The notes beneath the pieces are model-generated. The model did not search any database, had not been told where the DNA came from, and saw nothing but the letters and a program-made list of their open reading frames with translations. Source: Vulcanimicrobiota bacterium (GTDB lineage Bacteria > Vulcanimicrobiota > Xenobia > Xenobiales > JADMJV01). From it: a DNA stretch of 64,000 bases. Every line of letters starts with the position of its first letter. Within the stretch, counting starts at the first letter, position 1. Both the position numbers and the translations under genes were made by a program. The stretch is from contig JAHBVR010000015.1 in the NCBI GenBank assembly GCA_019637395.1, positions 200,380-264,379 of the forward strand, written 5' to 3'. This document shows, one piece after another, positions 19,940 through 28,122 of the stretch.

Positions 19940-20563
19940 ATGAGCCAGATAACCATTCGCCGGGCGCTCGTCAGCCTGGCTGATAAAAGCGGACTCGAGC
20001 CGCTTCTCCAGGGATTAGCTCCCTTTGCCATCGAGATTTATTCCACCGGTGGCAGCTACACGGCCATCCAAAAGTGGCTGGAGCGGCACAGCTCGCGGCT
20101 GACCCTGATTCGGCTGGAAGACTATCTGAACTATCCGGAGATGCCCGGTGGCCTGGTCAAAACGCTGCACCCGCGCGTGCACGGCGGCCTGCTGGCGGAT
20201 CTCCAGGACGCAGCTCAAGTCGAACATATGCGCGAACAAGGGATGGTCGCTTTCGACCTGCTGGCCGTCAATCTTTACCCCTTCGAGCAAACCGTGGCCG
20301 GCGGCGGCAGTCTGGAGGAGTGCCGCCGGCAAATCGACATCGGCGGCGTGGCCATGCTGCGGGCCGGAGCCAAGAATTTCGGCCGTCTGGCGGTGCTCAC
20401 CCGCCCGCAAGATTATGCGGAAGTTTTACAAGAACTGGCCGGCTCGGGAACTCTGGGGGCGGCCACGCGCTGGAAGCTGGCTCGAATCGCCTTCCAGCAG
20501 GTGCTCGCCTACGACCAGGCCATCTCGCAATATTTCGACGCCCTGGAGGAAGTCCCGTGCTAA
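19940..20563 (+). CDS. purH: IMP cyclohydrolase, stand-alone N-terminal half of PurH
   Basis: I start at ATG 19940 because the product then begins SQITIRRALVSLADKSGL, as PurH proteins do (207 residues). It has the MGS-like fold motifs of the cyclohydrolase half: STGGSYTAI, VKTLHPRVHGGLLA, NLYPF and IDIGGVAMLRAGAKN. It closes the last ring, turning FAICAR into IMP. PurH is normally one protein of about 520 residues; here the reading frame ends at TAA 20561-20563. The formyltransferase half starts seven bases earlier in another frame. First gene of the purine operon. Confidence 0.92.
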   Translation: MSQITIRRALVSLADKSGLEPLLQGLAPFAIEIYSTGGSYTAIQKWLERHSSRLTLIRLEDYLNYPEMPGGLVKTLHPRVHGGLLADLQDAAQVEHMREQGMVAFDLLAVNLYPFEQTVAGGGSLEECRRQIDIGGVAMLRAGAKNFGRLAVLTRPQDYAEVLQELAGSGTLGAATRWKLARIAFQQVLAYDQAISQYFDALEEVPC

Positions 20564-21579
20564 AAACTGCCTATCGAACGGCCCGTGCCGAATCTCTGCC
20601 CGAGCAGATCGAGATCAAGCTCGGGGAACAGCAACTGGTGCTCCACAAACAGGGCTCGCTGCGCTATGGAGAAAATCCCCATCAGTCGGCCGCCCACTAC
20701 GTCCAACAGGTGAACCTGGAGTGGATCAAGGACGGCAAAGGCGGCCCCTCCTGGACCAACCTGGCCGACCTAGACCAGGCCGCCAAAATTCTGCGCTTTA
20801 TGCAGCAACCCGCGGCGCTAGTGATGAAGCACCTCAATCCCTCGGGCGTGGCCCAGGGCCAAAACCTGGCCGAGGTTTACCGGGCGGCCCGCGACTGCGA
20901 CGCCCGCGCCGCTTTCGGGGGAGTGGCCGTGGTCAACCGCCTTCTCGACTCCCAAACCGCTGAGGCCATGCTGGAAGGTTTCCTGGAAGTGGTGGCGGCC
21001 CCCGAGTTCTCTCCGGCAGCCCTGGACTTGCTGCACGCCAAGAAAGATCTGCGCCTGGCCCGCATCCAACCCCCCGACAACTTACCCCGCTTCGTGGGCG
21101 ATCCGGCCCCGCTGGAACTGCGCATGCTGGTCGACGGGGGCTGCCTGCTGCAAGAAAGCTTCCTGAGCCGCCTGCGCGGCACGGACGACCTGGAACGGCA
21201 GAGCGGCCAGCCTGAAAAAAGCCAGCTCGAAGACCTGCTCTTTGCCTGGTACGTCACCACCGGCGTGCGCTCCAACGGCGTGGTGATCGCGCGGGAGGGC
21301 CGCACTCTGGCCGTCGGCACCGGCCAGCAAGAGCGCGTTGGCGCGGTGGAACAGGCCATCCAGAAGGCTCGCGAGAAAGGCCACCAGCTCGAAGGCGCGG
21401 TGCTGGCCTCGGACGGCTTTTTTCCCTTCCGCGACTCCATCGATCTGATGGCCGAGGCGGGAATCAAAGCTGTGGTGCAGCCCGGTGGTTCCGTTAAAGA
21501 CGGCGAAGTGTTGGCGGCTTGCCAAGAACACGGAATGGCCATGGTTTTTTCGGGAGAACGCTGCTTTGGTCACTTCTAG
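20557..21579 (+). CDS. purH: AICAR formyltransferase, stand-alone C-terminal half of PurH
   Basis: GTG 20557 is the start: a strong GGAGGAAG site lies about five bases before it and the gene overlaps the cyclohydrolase stop by seven bases. The product has 340 residues and carries the AICARFT signatures LRYGENPHQ, MKHLNPSG (with the catalytic Lys-His pair), RSNGVVIA, SDGFFPFRDSID, QPGGSVKD and the closing RCFGH. It transfers a formyl group from 10-formyl-THF to AICAR. The strong internal ribosome site argues for two genuine polypeptides rather than a simple frameshift. They may still form a complex. Confidence 0.93.
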   Translation: MLKTAYRTARAESLPEQIEIKLGEQQLVLHKQGSLRYGENPHQSAAHYVQQVNLEWIKDGKGGPSWTNLADLDQAAKILRFMQQPAALVMKHLNPSGVAQGQNLAEVYRAARDCDARAAFGGVAVVNRLLDSQTAEAMLEGFLEVVAAPEFSPAALDLLHAKKDLRLARIQPPDNLPRFVGDPAPLELRMLVDGGCLLQESFLSRLRGTDDLERQSGQPEKSQLEDLLFAWYVTTGVRSNGVVIAREGRTLAVGTGQQERVGAVEQAIQKAREKGHQLEGAVLASDGFFPFRDSIDLMAEAGIKAVVQPGGSVKDGEVLAACQEHGMAMVFSGERCFGHF

Positions 21580-22474
21580 AAAAACTCTGCGCGCCTTCGA
21601 TTGGGGCGACCTGGCCCAACTAGGCGAAACCTATCGAGGTAAAGTGCGCGATTGCCTGTGGGGTTCGGACTGGGGCGCCATCGTCACCAGCGACCGCATC
21701 TCCGCCTTTGACGCCGTTTTTCCCCAGGCTATCGAACGCAAGGGCGAAGTGCTGCAGTCGCTGGCCGTGCATTTTTTACAGTTGGCCGAACAGATCGTGC
21801 CCACCCACCTGAAAGAAGTTATTGATCCCAACGCCATGCTGGTGCGCAAGGCTGAGGCCCTGCCGGTGGAACTGGTGATTCGGGGCTATCTCACGGGCTC
21901 CGCCTGGCGCGACTATCAGGCCGGTAGTCTGCAGTCGAAATACGGACTCAAGCTTCCGGACGGATTGAAACAGCACACCCGGCTTGAAGAGCCGGTGATC
22001 ACGCCCACCACCAAAGAGGCGGCCGGACACGACCAGCCCATCTCCTGTGAACAGGCCGCCCACATCACCGGGCGCTGGGAGGAAATCGAAGCGGTGGTTC
22101 GCCAGCTCTACGCTCAGGGGGTGGAGTGGGCAGCCGGCCGCGGACTGCTGCTGGTGGACTGCAAATACGAGCTGGGAATCATCGACGACCGGCTGGTCCT
22201 CATCGACGAACTGCACACCCCCGATTCCTCTCGCTACTGGATCGACCAGCCGGGAGATCCGGTGCAGCTATCCAAAGAATTTTTCCGCGAATGGCTGCTC
22301 GAGCAAGGCGCCGAACGGGTCATCGACATCCCGCCGGCGGTGGCCCGGGCCGTCTCGGACCGCTATCTCGATCTGCACCAGCGCTTGCTGGGACGGGATT
22401 TGCCCGCCCCCGAGGAGCAAGACGCACAGAGCCGCATTTACCAACGGCTGAAAGGAATTCTATGCGCCTCGTAG
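21566..22474 (+). CDS. purC: SAICAR synthetase
   Basis: This enzyme joins aspartate to CAIR with ATP to make SAICAR (step 8). The product is 302 residues from TTG 21566, which has GGGAGAA about nine bases upstream and overlaps the previous stop by 14 bases. Motifs: YRGKVRD (ATP loop), TSDRISAFD, RGYLTGSAWRDY, DCKYELG and DELHTPDSSRYW. The length and RGYLTGSAW motif fit the longer, ADE1-like form rather than the 240-residue Bacillus type. Confidence 0.92.
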   Translation: MVTSRKTLRAFDWGDLAQLGETYRGKVRDCLWGSDWGAIVTSDRISAFDAVFPQAIERKGEVLQSLAVHFLQLAEQIVPTHLKEVIDPNAMLVRKAEALPVELVIRGYLTGSAWRDYQAGSLQSKYGLKLPDGLKQHTRLEEPVITPTTKEAAGHDQPISCEQAAHITGRWEEIEAVVRQLYAQGVEWAAGRGLLLVDCKYELGIIDDRLVLIDELHTPDSSRYWIDQPGDPVQLSKEFFREWLLEQGAERVIDIPPAVARAVSDRYLDLHQRLLGRDLPAPEEQDAQSRIYQRLKGILCAS

Positions 22475-23652
22475 TTCTGGGCTCGGGAGGTCGCGAGCAC
22501 GCCATGGCGCGGGCTTTGCTGAAGGGCGGCCACGAAGTTTACTGGGGCCCGGGCAACGGCGCCCGCGGTGACTGGTCGCCCCTGGAAGATGCCTACAACC
22601 TGGACAAGCTCCAGGCCCTGCAGCCCGACCTGATCCTGGTCGGCCCGGAGGATCCGCTGGCGGATGGGTTGGTCGACCAGCTCCAGGAACGCGGTTTGCA
22701 AGCCTGGGGACCCACAGCCGCCCAGGCGCGGCTGGAATCGTCGAAGGCCTGGTCCAAGCAGTTTATGCGCCGCCACGGTCTGCCCAGCGCCGAGTTCGCC
22801 ATCGCCGACACCCTGGAAGAAGCCCGGGCGGCCATCCATCGCCTGTGCGATCAGCACGGTGTGGTGGTCAAAGCCGACGGTCTGGCCGCCGGCAAAGGGG
22901 TGGTGGTGGCCGAGGACGAGAGGTCGGCCGGGCAGGCCGCGCAGGAACTGCTGGCCAAATACGGTCGGCTGGTCATTGAACGGCGCCTGCTGGGCCAGGA
23001 AGCCTCCTGGATTTTACTGCTGCGTCCCGACGGCTTCCAGGCGCTGCCCCTGGCCCGCGACCACAAGCGGCTGCGCGACGGGGACGCCGGGCCCAACACC
23101 GGCGGCATGGGCACCGTCACCCCGGTCGAATCTCCCTTCGACCTGGACCAACTGGGTCGCGACCTGTTCGCCGCCCTGGAACAAGAGCAGCTCAATTACT
23201 TCGGCGCCCTCTTCGTGGGCCTGTTATTCACCAGCCAAGGCCCGCAGATTCTGGAGTTCAACTGCCGCCTGGGCGATCCCGAAAGTGAAGTCTTGCTCGA
23301 ATCCATGCCCGGTGACTTTCTGCAGGCACTCCAGGGAGCGCAACTGCCGGCCTGGCGGGGCTGCTGCCTGGACGTGGTGCTGGCCCACCCGGGTTATCCG
23401 GAGACTTCCTCCCCCGCGATGCGCATCGAGGGCATTCCCGAGGGCGTGACGGTGCTGCATGCCGGCACGCGCCGCGATGAACAGGGCCAGCTGTGGACGG
23501 CCGGCGGACGCGTCCTGCATCTCGTAGCCCACGCCGAAAACTACGAATCAGCTCAAAGAGAGGTCTACGCAGCGGCTCAAAAGATCACCTTTAACGGCCG
23601 GCCGGCTCATTACCGGACCGACATCGGCCGGACTTTGGCGGGCCGCCTGTGA
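22462..23652 (+). CDS. purD: Phosphoribosylamine-glycine ligase (GAR synthetase)
   Basis: This ATP-grasp enzyme makes GAR from phosphoribosylamine and glycine (step 2). It has 396 residues from ATG 22462 with AAAGGAA upstream, and overlaps purC by 13 bases. Motifs: GSGGREHA at the N-terminus, VGPEDPLADG, VVKADGLAAGKGV, RDHKRLRDGDAGPNTGGMG and EFNCRLGDPE. It is slightly shorter than the usual 420-430 residues, mainly in the N-terminal nucleotide-binding part, where the loop after GNGAR is reduced. All key motifs are present. Confidence 0.94.
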   Translation: MRLVVLGSGGREHAMARALLKGGHEVYWGPGNGARGDWSPLEDAYNLDKLQALQPDLILVGPEDPLADGLVDQLQERGLQAWGPTAAQARLESSKAWSKQFMRRHGLPSAEFAIADTLEEARAAIHRLCDQHGVVVKADGLAAGKGVVVAEDERSAGQAAQELLAKYGRLVIERRLLGQEASWILLLRPDGFQALPLARDHKRLRDGDAGPNTGGMGTVTPVESPFDLDQLGRDLFAALEQEQLNYFGALFVGLLFTSQGPQILEFNCRLGDPESEVLLESMPGDFLQALQGAQLPAWRGCCLDVVLAHPGYPETSSPAMRIEGIPEGVTVLHAGTRRDEQGQLWTAGGRVLHLVAHAENYESAQREVYAAAQKITFNGRPAHYRTDIGRTLAGRL

Positions 23653-24254
23653 AACTGGCCTTCCTGGTCTCCGGTCGAGGCACCAACCTGAAGGCGCTCA
23701 TCGCCGCCTGCCACTCGGGCCAGGTGCAGGCCGAGCCCGCCCTGGTCATCGCCGACCGTCCCCAGGCCGGCGCCCTGCAAATTGCCGCCAGCGCCGGCGT
23801 GACCAACCTGCTCATCAACGCCCACGACTATTCCAGCCGCTCCGAGCACGAGCGCGCCATCGCCCACCGGCTCCACGAGCACCATATCGACCTGGTCATC
23901 CTGGCCGGCTACCAACGCCTGCTCAGCCCCTTTCTGGTCGGCTACCTGTATGAGCCGGGTCTGGGTCAAAGCCGTATTTTGAACATTCATCCGGCCGATA
24001 CCCGGCGCTATCAGGGCCTGAACGGCTACGCCTGGGCCTTGAAGGAAGGCCTGAACGAAACGGCGGTGACGGTTCACTATGTGGATGAAGGAATGGACAC
24101 GGGCAAAATCGTGGCCCAGGCGCCCTTGCCGATGTACGCCGACGACACCCTGGAAAGTCTGCAGGAACGCGGTTTGAAGCTGGAACACCAGCTCTTCCCG
24201 CAAGCCACCCAAAAAGTCATCGAGGAGCTACAGCAACTGTGTGCGGCATTCTAG
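23649..24254 (+). CDS. purN: Phosphoribosylglycinamide formyltransferase
   Basis: This folate-dependent GAR transformylase (step 3) has 201 residues and starts at GTG 23649 in a GTGA overlap with purD. The N-terminal LVSGRGTNL binds phosphate. The catalytic Asn-His pair is in LNIHP and the Asp is in VDEGMDTGKI. The loop after NIHP reads ADTRRYQG instead of the common SLLP..G, so it belongs to a divergent PurN subgroup. No purT is present, so this is the only formylation route in the operon. Confidence 0.9.
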   Translation: MKLAFLVSGRGTNLKALIAACHSGQVQAEPALVIADRPQAGALQIAASAGVTNLLINAHDYSSRSEHERAIAHRLHEHHIDLVILAGYQRLLSPFLVGYLYEPGLGQSRILNIHPADTRRYQGLNGYAWALKEGLNETAVTVHYVDEGMDTGKIVAQAPLPMYADDTLESLQERGLKLEHQLFPQATQKVIEELQQLCAAF

Positions 24255-25693
24255 GTCTGTTGGATGTGAATCAAGCGGTGGCCACCGACCTCTATCGCGG
24301 CGGTCTGGCCCTGCAGCACCGCGGCCAGGACGGCGCCGGCCTGATCACCTTTGACCGGCGCTTCCACCGCCACACCGGCCTGGGCCTGCTCAACGAAATC
24401 TTTCGCTTCCAGAACCTGGACAAATTCCCGGGCAGCCTGGGCCTGGTCCAGTTGCGCTACGCCACCGCCGGCGAAGGCTCGGTCGAGGAAGTGCAGCCTT
24501 TCACCCTGACCTTTCCCCAGGGTCTGGCCCTGGTGCACAACGGCAATCTCACCAACGACCCCAGTTTGCGCAAACTCTTGGAGCAACGCGGCTACCGGCG
24601 GGTCAACTCGCTCTCCGACTCGGAAACTCTGCTGCACGTTTTCGCCGACGCCCTGACCCGCAACCGCGCCCTGGAATTGACCGGCCTGCCGCTTCCCTTG
24701 ACTCGTTCCGGTGACAACGAGGACCTTTTCGAAGCCGCCCGCATGACCATGATGACCTGCCAGGGCGCCTACTCGGTGGTCATGCTGATTGCCGACCGCG
24801 GCCTGCTGGCCTTTCGAGATCCCCACGGCATCCGGCCCTTGTGCCTGGGAACGGCTCCCGGGCGCTTCGCCTTCGCCTCCGAATCGGTGGCTCTGGACGT
24901 GATCGGCCTGGAGCTGGAACGCGACCTGCAGCCGGGTGAAGCCGTCTTCGTGGACATGCAGGGGGTTTGCCACAGCCGCCAACTGATCAACCCCAAACCG
25001 GCCCACTGCGTCTTTGAGTACATCTACCTGGCCCGCCCCGAGTCGGTGATCGACGGCCACAGCGTTTCCGAAGTGCGCGAAAAGCTCGGCCAGTGCCTGG
25101 CCAAACGCTGTTCGCGGCGCCAGGACATCGACGTGGTCCTGGACGTGCCCTCCAGTGCCGAGGACGCCGCCATCACCTTCGCCGCCTCGGCCGGTCTGCC
25201 GTATCGCAAGGGCATTCGCAAAAATCCCTACAGCCAACGCAGTTTCATCGCCGCCAATCAGGCCTTGCGCGCCGGCATGGTGGGCACCAAGTTTTTATTC
25301 GAGAAACGGGTCATCACGGGAAAGCGAGTGGCTGTACTGGATGATTCGATCGTGCGCGGCACCACCGCCCGGCGCCTGGTGGAATCGTTACGTAAACAGG
25401 GAGCCTACCAGGTGCTCTTCTTCTCGGCCTCGCCGCCAGTCCGCTTTCCCTGCGTCTACGGTATCGACATGGCCGTCAGCAGCGAACTGGCCGCTTCCCG
25501 GCGCACTCCCGAGCAGATGGCCCAGGACATCGGGGTGGAGCATCTGCAGTATCAAACCCAGCCGGACATGGAGGGATGCCTGCCCGGATTACCGCTGTGC
25601 ACCGCTTGTTTTTCCGGACAGTACCCGACCGACGTGGACCCGGACGAACTGGCCCATATCGGCCGGGCCCGGGCCAAGGTTTCCCTATGCTGA
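24239..25693 (+). CDS. purF: Amidophosphoribosyltransferase
   Basis: This committed step (PRPP plus glutamine to phosphoribosylamine) is catalysed by a 484-residue protein. GTG 24239 is followed directly by the nucleophile Cys2 (MCGILGLLD), so there is no propeptide. N-terminal Ntn glutaminase: [18 protein letters not shown]-terminal phosphoribosyltransferase: [14 protein letters not shown]. Cysteines in [20 protein letters not shown] and [12 protein letters not shown] match the four 4Fe-4S ligands of Bacillus-type PurF. That group usually has a cleaved propeptide, so its absence here is unusual. It overlaps purN by 16 bases. Confidence 0.95.
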   Translation: MCGILGLLDVNQAVATDLYRGGLALQHRGQDGAGLITFDRRFHRHTGLGLLNEIFRFQNLDKFPGSLGLVQLRYATAGEGSVEEVQPFTLTFPQGLALVHNGNLTNDPSLRKLLEQRGYRRVNSLSDSETLLHVFADALTRNRALELTGLPLPLTRSGDNEDLFEAARMTMMTCQGAYSVVMLIADRGLLAFRDPHGIRPLCLGTAPGRFAFASESVALDVIGLELERDLQPGEAVFVDMQGVCHSRQLINPKPAHCVFEYIYLARPESVIDGHSVSEVREKLGQCLAKRCSRRQDIDVVLDVPSSAEDAAITFAASAGLPYRKGIRKNPYSQRSFIAANQALRAGMVGTKFLFEKRVITGKRVAVLDDSIVRGTTARRLVESLRKQGAYQVLFFSASPPVRFPCVYGIDMAVSSELAASRRTPEQMAQDIGVEHLQYQTQPDMEGCLPGLPLCTACFSGQYPTDVDPDELAHIGRARAKVSLC

Positions 25694-26175
25694 ATCCGTT
25701 GGTCGGCGTGGTCATGGGCTCGCAGAGCGACTGGGAAACCATGCGCAAGGCCGTCGAAGTGCTGCAACGCTTTGACGTGCCCCACGAATTTCGCGTGGTC
25801 TCCGCTCACCGCACTCCCGATTTGCTCAACGAGTATGCGCGCGAAGCGCGTTCACGCGGCCTGCGCATCATCATCGCGGGCGCCGGCGGAGCGGCTCACC
25901 TGCCCGGCATGCTGGCCGCCCAGACCACCCTGCCGGTACTGGGAGTGCCCATTCAGTCGAAAGCACTCAACGGTCTGGATTCCTTATTATCGATCGTGCA
26001 AATGCCGGCCGGCATCCCGGTGGCCAGCCTGGCCATCGGATCGGCCGGTGCCAGCAACGCCGGCTTGCTGGCCGTCTCCATCCTGTCGATTTCCGATCCG
26101 AGCTTGCAGATGCGCCTGGAAGAATTCCGCCGGGAACAGACCGAGAACGTTCTGAAAGGAGAGCTCAGCCTGTGA
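25687..26175 (+). CDS. purE: N5-CAIR mutase
   Basis: This class I PurE has 162 residues from ATG 25687, in an ATGCTGA overlap with purF. Motifs: [32 protein letters not shown] and [18 protein letters not shown]. It converts N5-CAIR to CAIR after PurK. The following purK confirms the two-step bacterial route. Confidence 0.95.
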   Translation: MLNPLVGVVMGSQSDWETMRKAVEVLQRFDVPHEFRVVSAHRTPDLLNEYAREARSRGLRIIIAGAGGAAHLPGMLAAQTTLPVLGVPIQSKALNGLDSLLSIVQMPAGIPVASLAIGSAGASNAGLLAVSILSISDPSLQMRLEEFRREQTENVLKGELSL

Positions 26176-27206
26176 AAGTCGGCATTTTGGGAGCCGGCCA
26201 GCTGGGCCGGATGCTGGCCGGGGCGGCTCTGCAACTGGGGCTGGAGCCCCACCTCTACGACCCCGAGACTCAGGCCTGTGGTCACAGCGCCGGCCGCTCC
26301 TGGCCGTTTAGCTACGAAGATCAGGATAGTCTGGAGCGCTTCGCGCGCACGGTCGAGCTGTGCACTTTCGAATTCGAGAACGTGCCGGTCAGCGCCGTCC
26401 AGACGGTCTCGCGCTATAGCCTGGTTGCCCCCGGAATGGCGGCTCTGGCCGTCAGTCAGGACCGCCTGCACGAGAAAAATTTCCTGCGCACGCTGGGGAT
26501 CGGCACGCCGGATTTTCAGGCCTGGGTTCCCGGTGCTGAACTGCCCCCCCAAGGTATCCTGAAGACCCGGCGCTTCGGCTACGACGGCAAGGGCCAGTGG
26601 GATTTGAGCCGCAGTCGGCCCCAGCCCGGAGTGACCTGCATCTGCGAAGAAAAACTGGCCTTCCAACGCGAGCTATCCCAAATCGGGGTGCGTTCGCGCA
26701 GCGGTGAAATCGCCTGCTATCCGCTGGTGGAGACGATCCAGCGCGAGGGTATCCTGTGCGAGGCCATCGCCCCGGCTCGACAGGTCTCGCAAGAGTTGGT
26801 GAATCAGGCTCGGCTCTGGGTGACGAAAATCCTGGAAGCTCTGGACTATGTCGGCGTTCTGGCCCTGGAGTTATTCGAGGTCGACGGTCAACTGCTGGCC
26901 AACGAGATGGCCCCGCGCGTCCACAACTCCGGGCACTGGACCGACCGGGGCTGCCGCACCAGCCAGTTCGAGAACCACTGGCGGGCCCTGCTGGGCTGGC
27001 CTCTGGGGGACACCGAGGCGCTGGGGCACTGCCGGCTGATCAATCTGCTGGGCTCGGTGCCGGAAGTTCCTCCCCCGGGTGTACACGCAACTTACTACGG
27101 CAAGGAAGCGCGGCCGGGGCGCAAGCTGGGTCATTTGACCTGCCTGGCGGACACCCCGGAAGCAGTCGATGAAATATCCTCAGGAGTTTTGAGCCATGCA
27201 ACTTAG
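26172..27206 (+). CDS. purK: N5-CAIR synthetase
   Basis: This ATP-grasp enzyme adds bicarbonate to AIR. It has 344 residues and starts at GTG 26172 in a GTGA overlap with purE. Motifs: [51 protein letters not shown] and SGHWT. It is a little shorter than typical members but complete. Confidence 0.94.
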   Translation: MKVGILGAGQLGRMLAGAALQLGLEPHLYDPETQACGHSAGRSWPFSYEDQDSLERFARTVELCTFEFENVPVSAVQTVSRYSLVAPGMAALAVSQDRLHEKNFLRTLGIGTPDFQAWVPGAELPPQGILKTRRFGYDGKGQWDLSRSRPQPGVTCICEEKLAFQRELSQIGVRSRSGEIACYPLVETIQREGILCEAIAPARQVSQELVNQARLWVTKILEALDYVGVLALELFEVDGQLLANEMAPRVHNSGHWTDRGCRTSQFENHWRALLGWPLGDTEALGHCRLINLLGSVPEVPPPGVHATYYGKEARPGRKLGHLTCLADTPEAVDEISSGVLSHAT

Positions 27207-28122
27207 CTACCGCGACGCCGGCGTCGATATCGAGGCCGGCAACGAACTGGTCTCGCGCATTCAGTCCTTCACCAAAGGCATCGGCGGTTTTGCCGGCACC
27301 TACCCGTTGGGCGACGGCCGCCTGCTGGCCGCCACCACCGACGGCGTGGGCACCAAACTGGAACTGGCGCAACGCACCGGCCAGTTGGGCGGTTTAGGCC
27401 AGGACCTGGTGGCCATGTGCGTCAACGACTTGATCACCATCGGCGCGCGGCCGCTCTTCTTCCTCGACTACTACGCCTGCGGCAAGCTCGACGTGGACGG
27501 GGCCGAAGTCGTCATCCGCTCCATCCAGCAGGCCTGCGCCGCCAGCAACTGTCTGCTGCTAGGTGGAGAAACGGCGGAGATGCCCGGTTTCTACAGGGAG
27601 AACGTCTTCGATCTGGCCGGCTTCGCGGTCGGTCTGGTGGACGAAGACAAGCTGATCGACGGCCAACGCCTGCAGCCCGGCGACTTGATTTTCGGACTGC
27701 CCTCCAGCGGACCGCACAGCAACGGCTTTTCTCTCTTAAGACGCATCCTCGAGCACTCCCCCGGTGAATTTAGCGACGAGCAAATCCGTGAATTCTTGAC
27801 TCCCACGGAACTCTACGTCAAACCCATCCTGGGCCTGCTCGACCTGGGTGTGGACGTGAAAGGCATGGCCCACGTCACCGGCGGCGGCTGGGAGAATCTG
27901 TCCCGAGTGCTGCCAGCCGGCCTCTCTCTGGATTTGGACTGGGACGCCTGGAAACTCCCGCCCCTTTTCGCCCACCTGCAGCGGGTAGGCCGGGTCAGCG
28001 AGGCGGAAATGCGGCGCACCTTCAACTGCGGTTTCGGGATGACCATCTTTGTCAGTCCCGATCAGGCCACTCGTCTGCAGGCCTGCCTGCCCACGGCCGT
28101 GCCGCTCGGGAAGGTTCGCTGA
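27196..28122 (+). CDS. purM: AIR synthetase
   Basis: This enzyme closes the imidazole ring (step 5). It has 308 residues, starting at ATG 27196 with AGGAG upstream, and overlaps purK by 11 bases. Motifs: TTDGVGTKLELA, CVNDLITIGARPLFFLDY, LLGGETAEMPG, GLPSSGPHSNGFSL and HVTGGGWENL. The C-terminus is about 30-40 residues shorter than in E. coli PurM. Confidence 0.94.
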   Translation: MQLSYRDAGVDIEAGNELVSRIQSFTKGIGGFAGTYPLGDGRLLAATTDGVGTKLELAQRTGQLGGLGQDLVAMCVNDLITIGARPLFFLDYYACGKLDVDGAEVVIRSIQQACAASNCLLLGGETAEMPGFYRENVFDLAGFAVGLVDEDKLIDGQRLQPGDLIFGLPSSGPHSNGFSLLRRILEHSPGEFSDEQIREFLTPTELYVKPILGLLDLGVDVKGMAHVTGGGWENLSRVLPAGLSLDLDWDAWKLPPLFAHLQRVGRVSEAEMRRTFNCGFGMTIFVSPDQATRLQACLPTAVPLGKVR

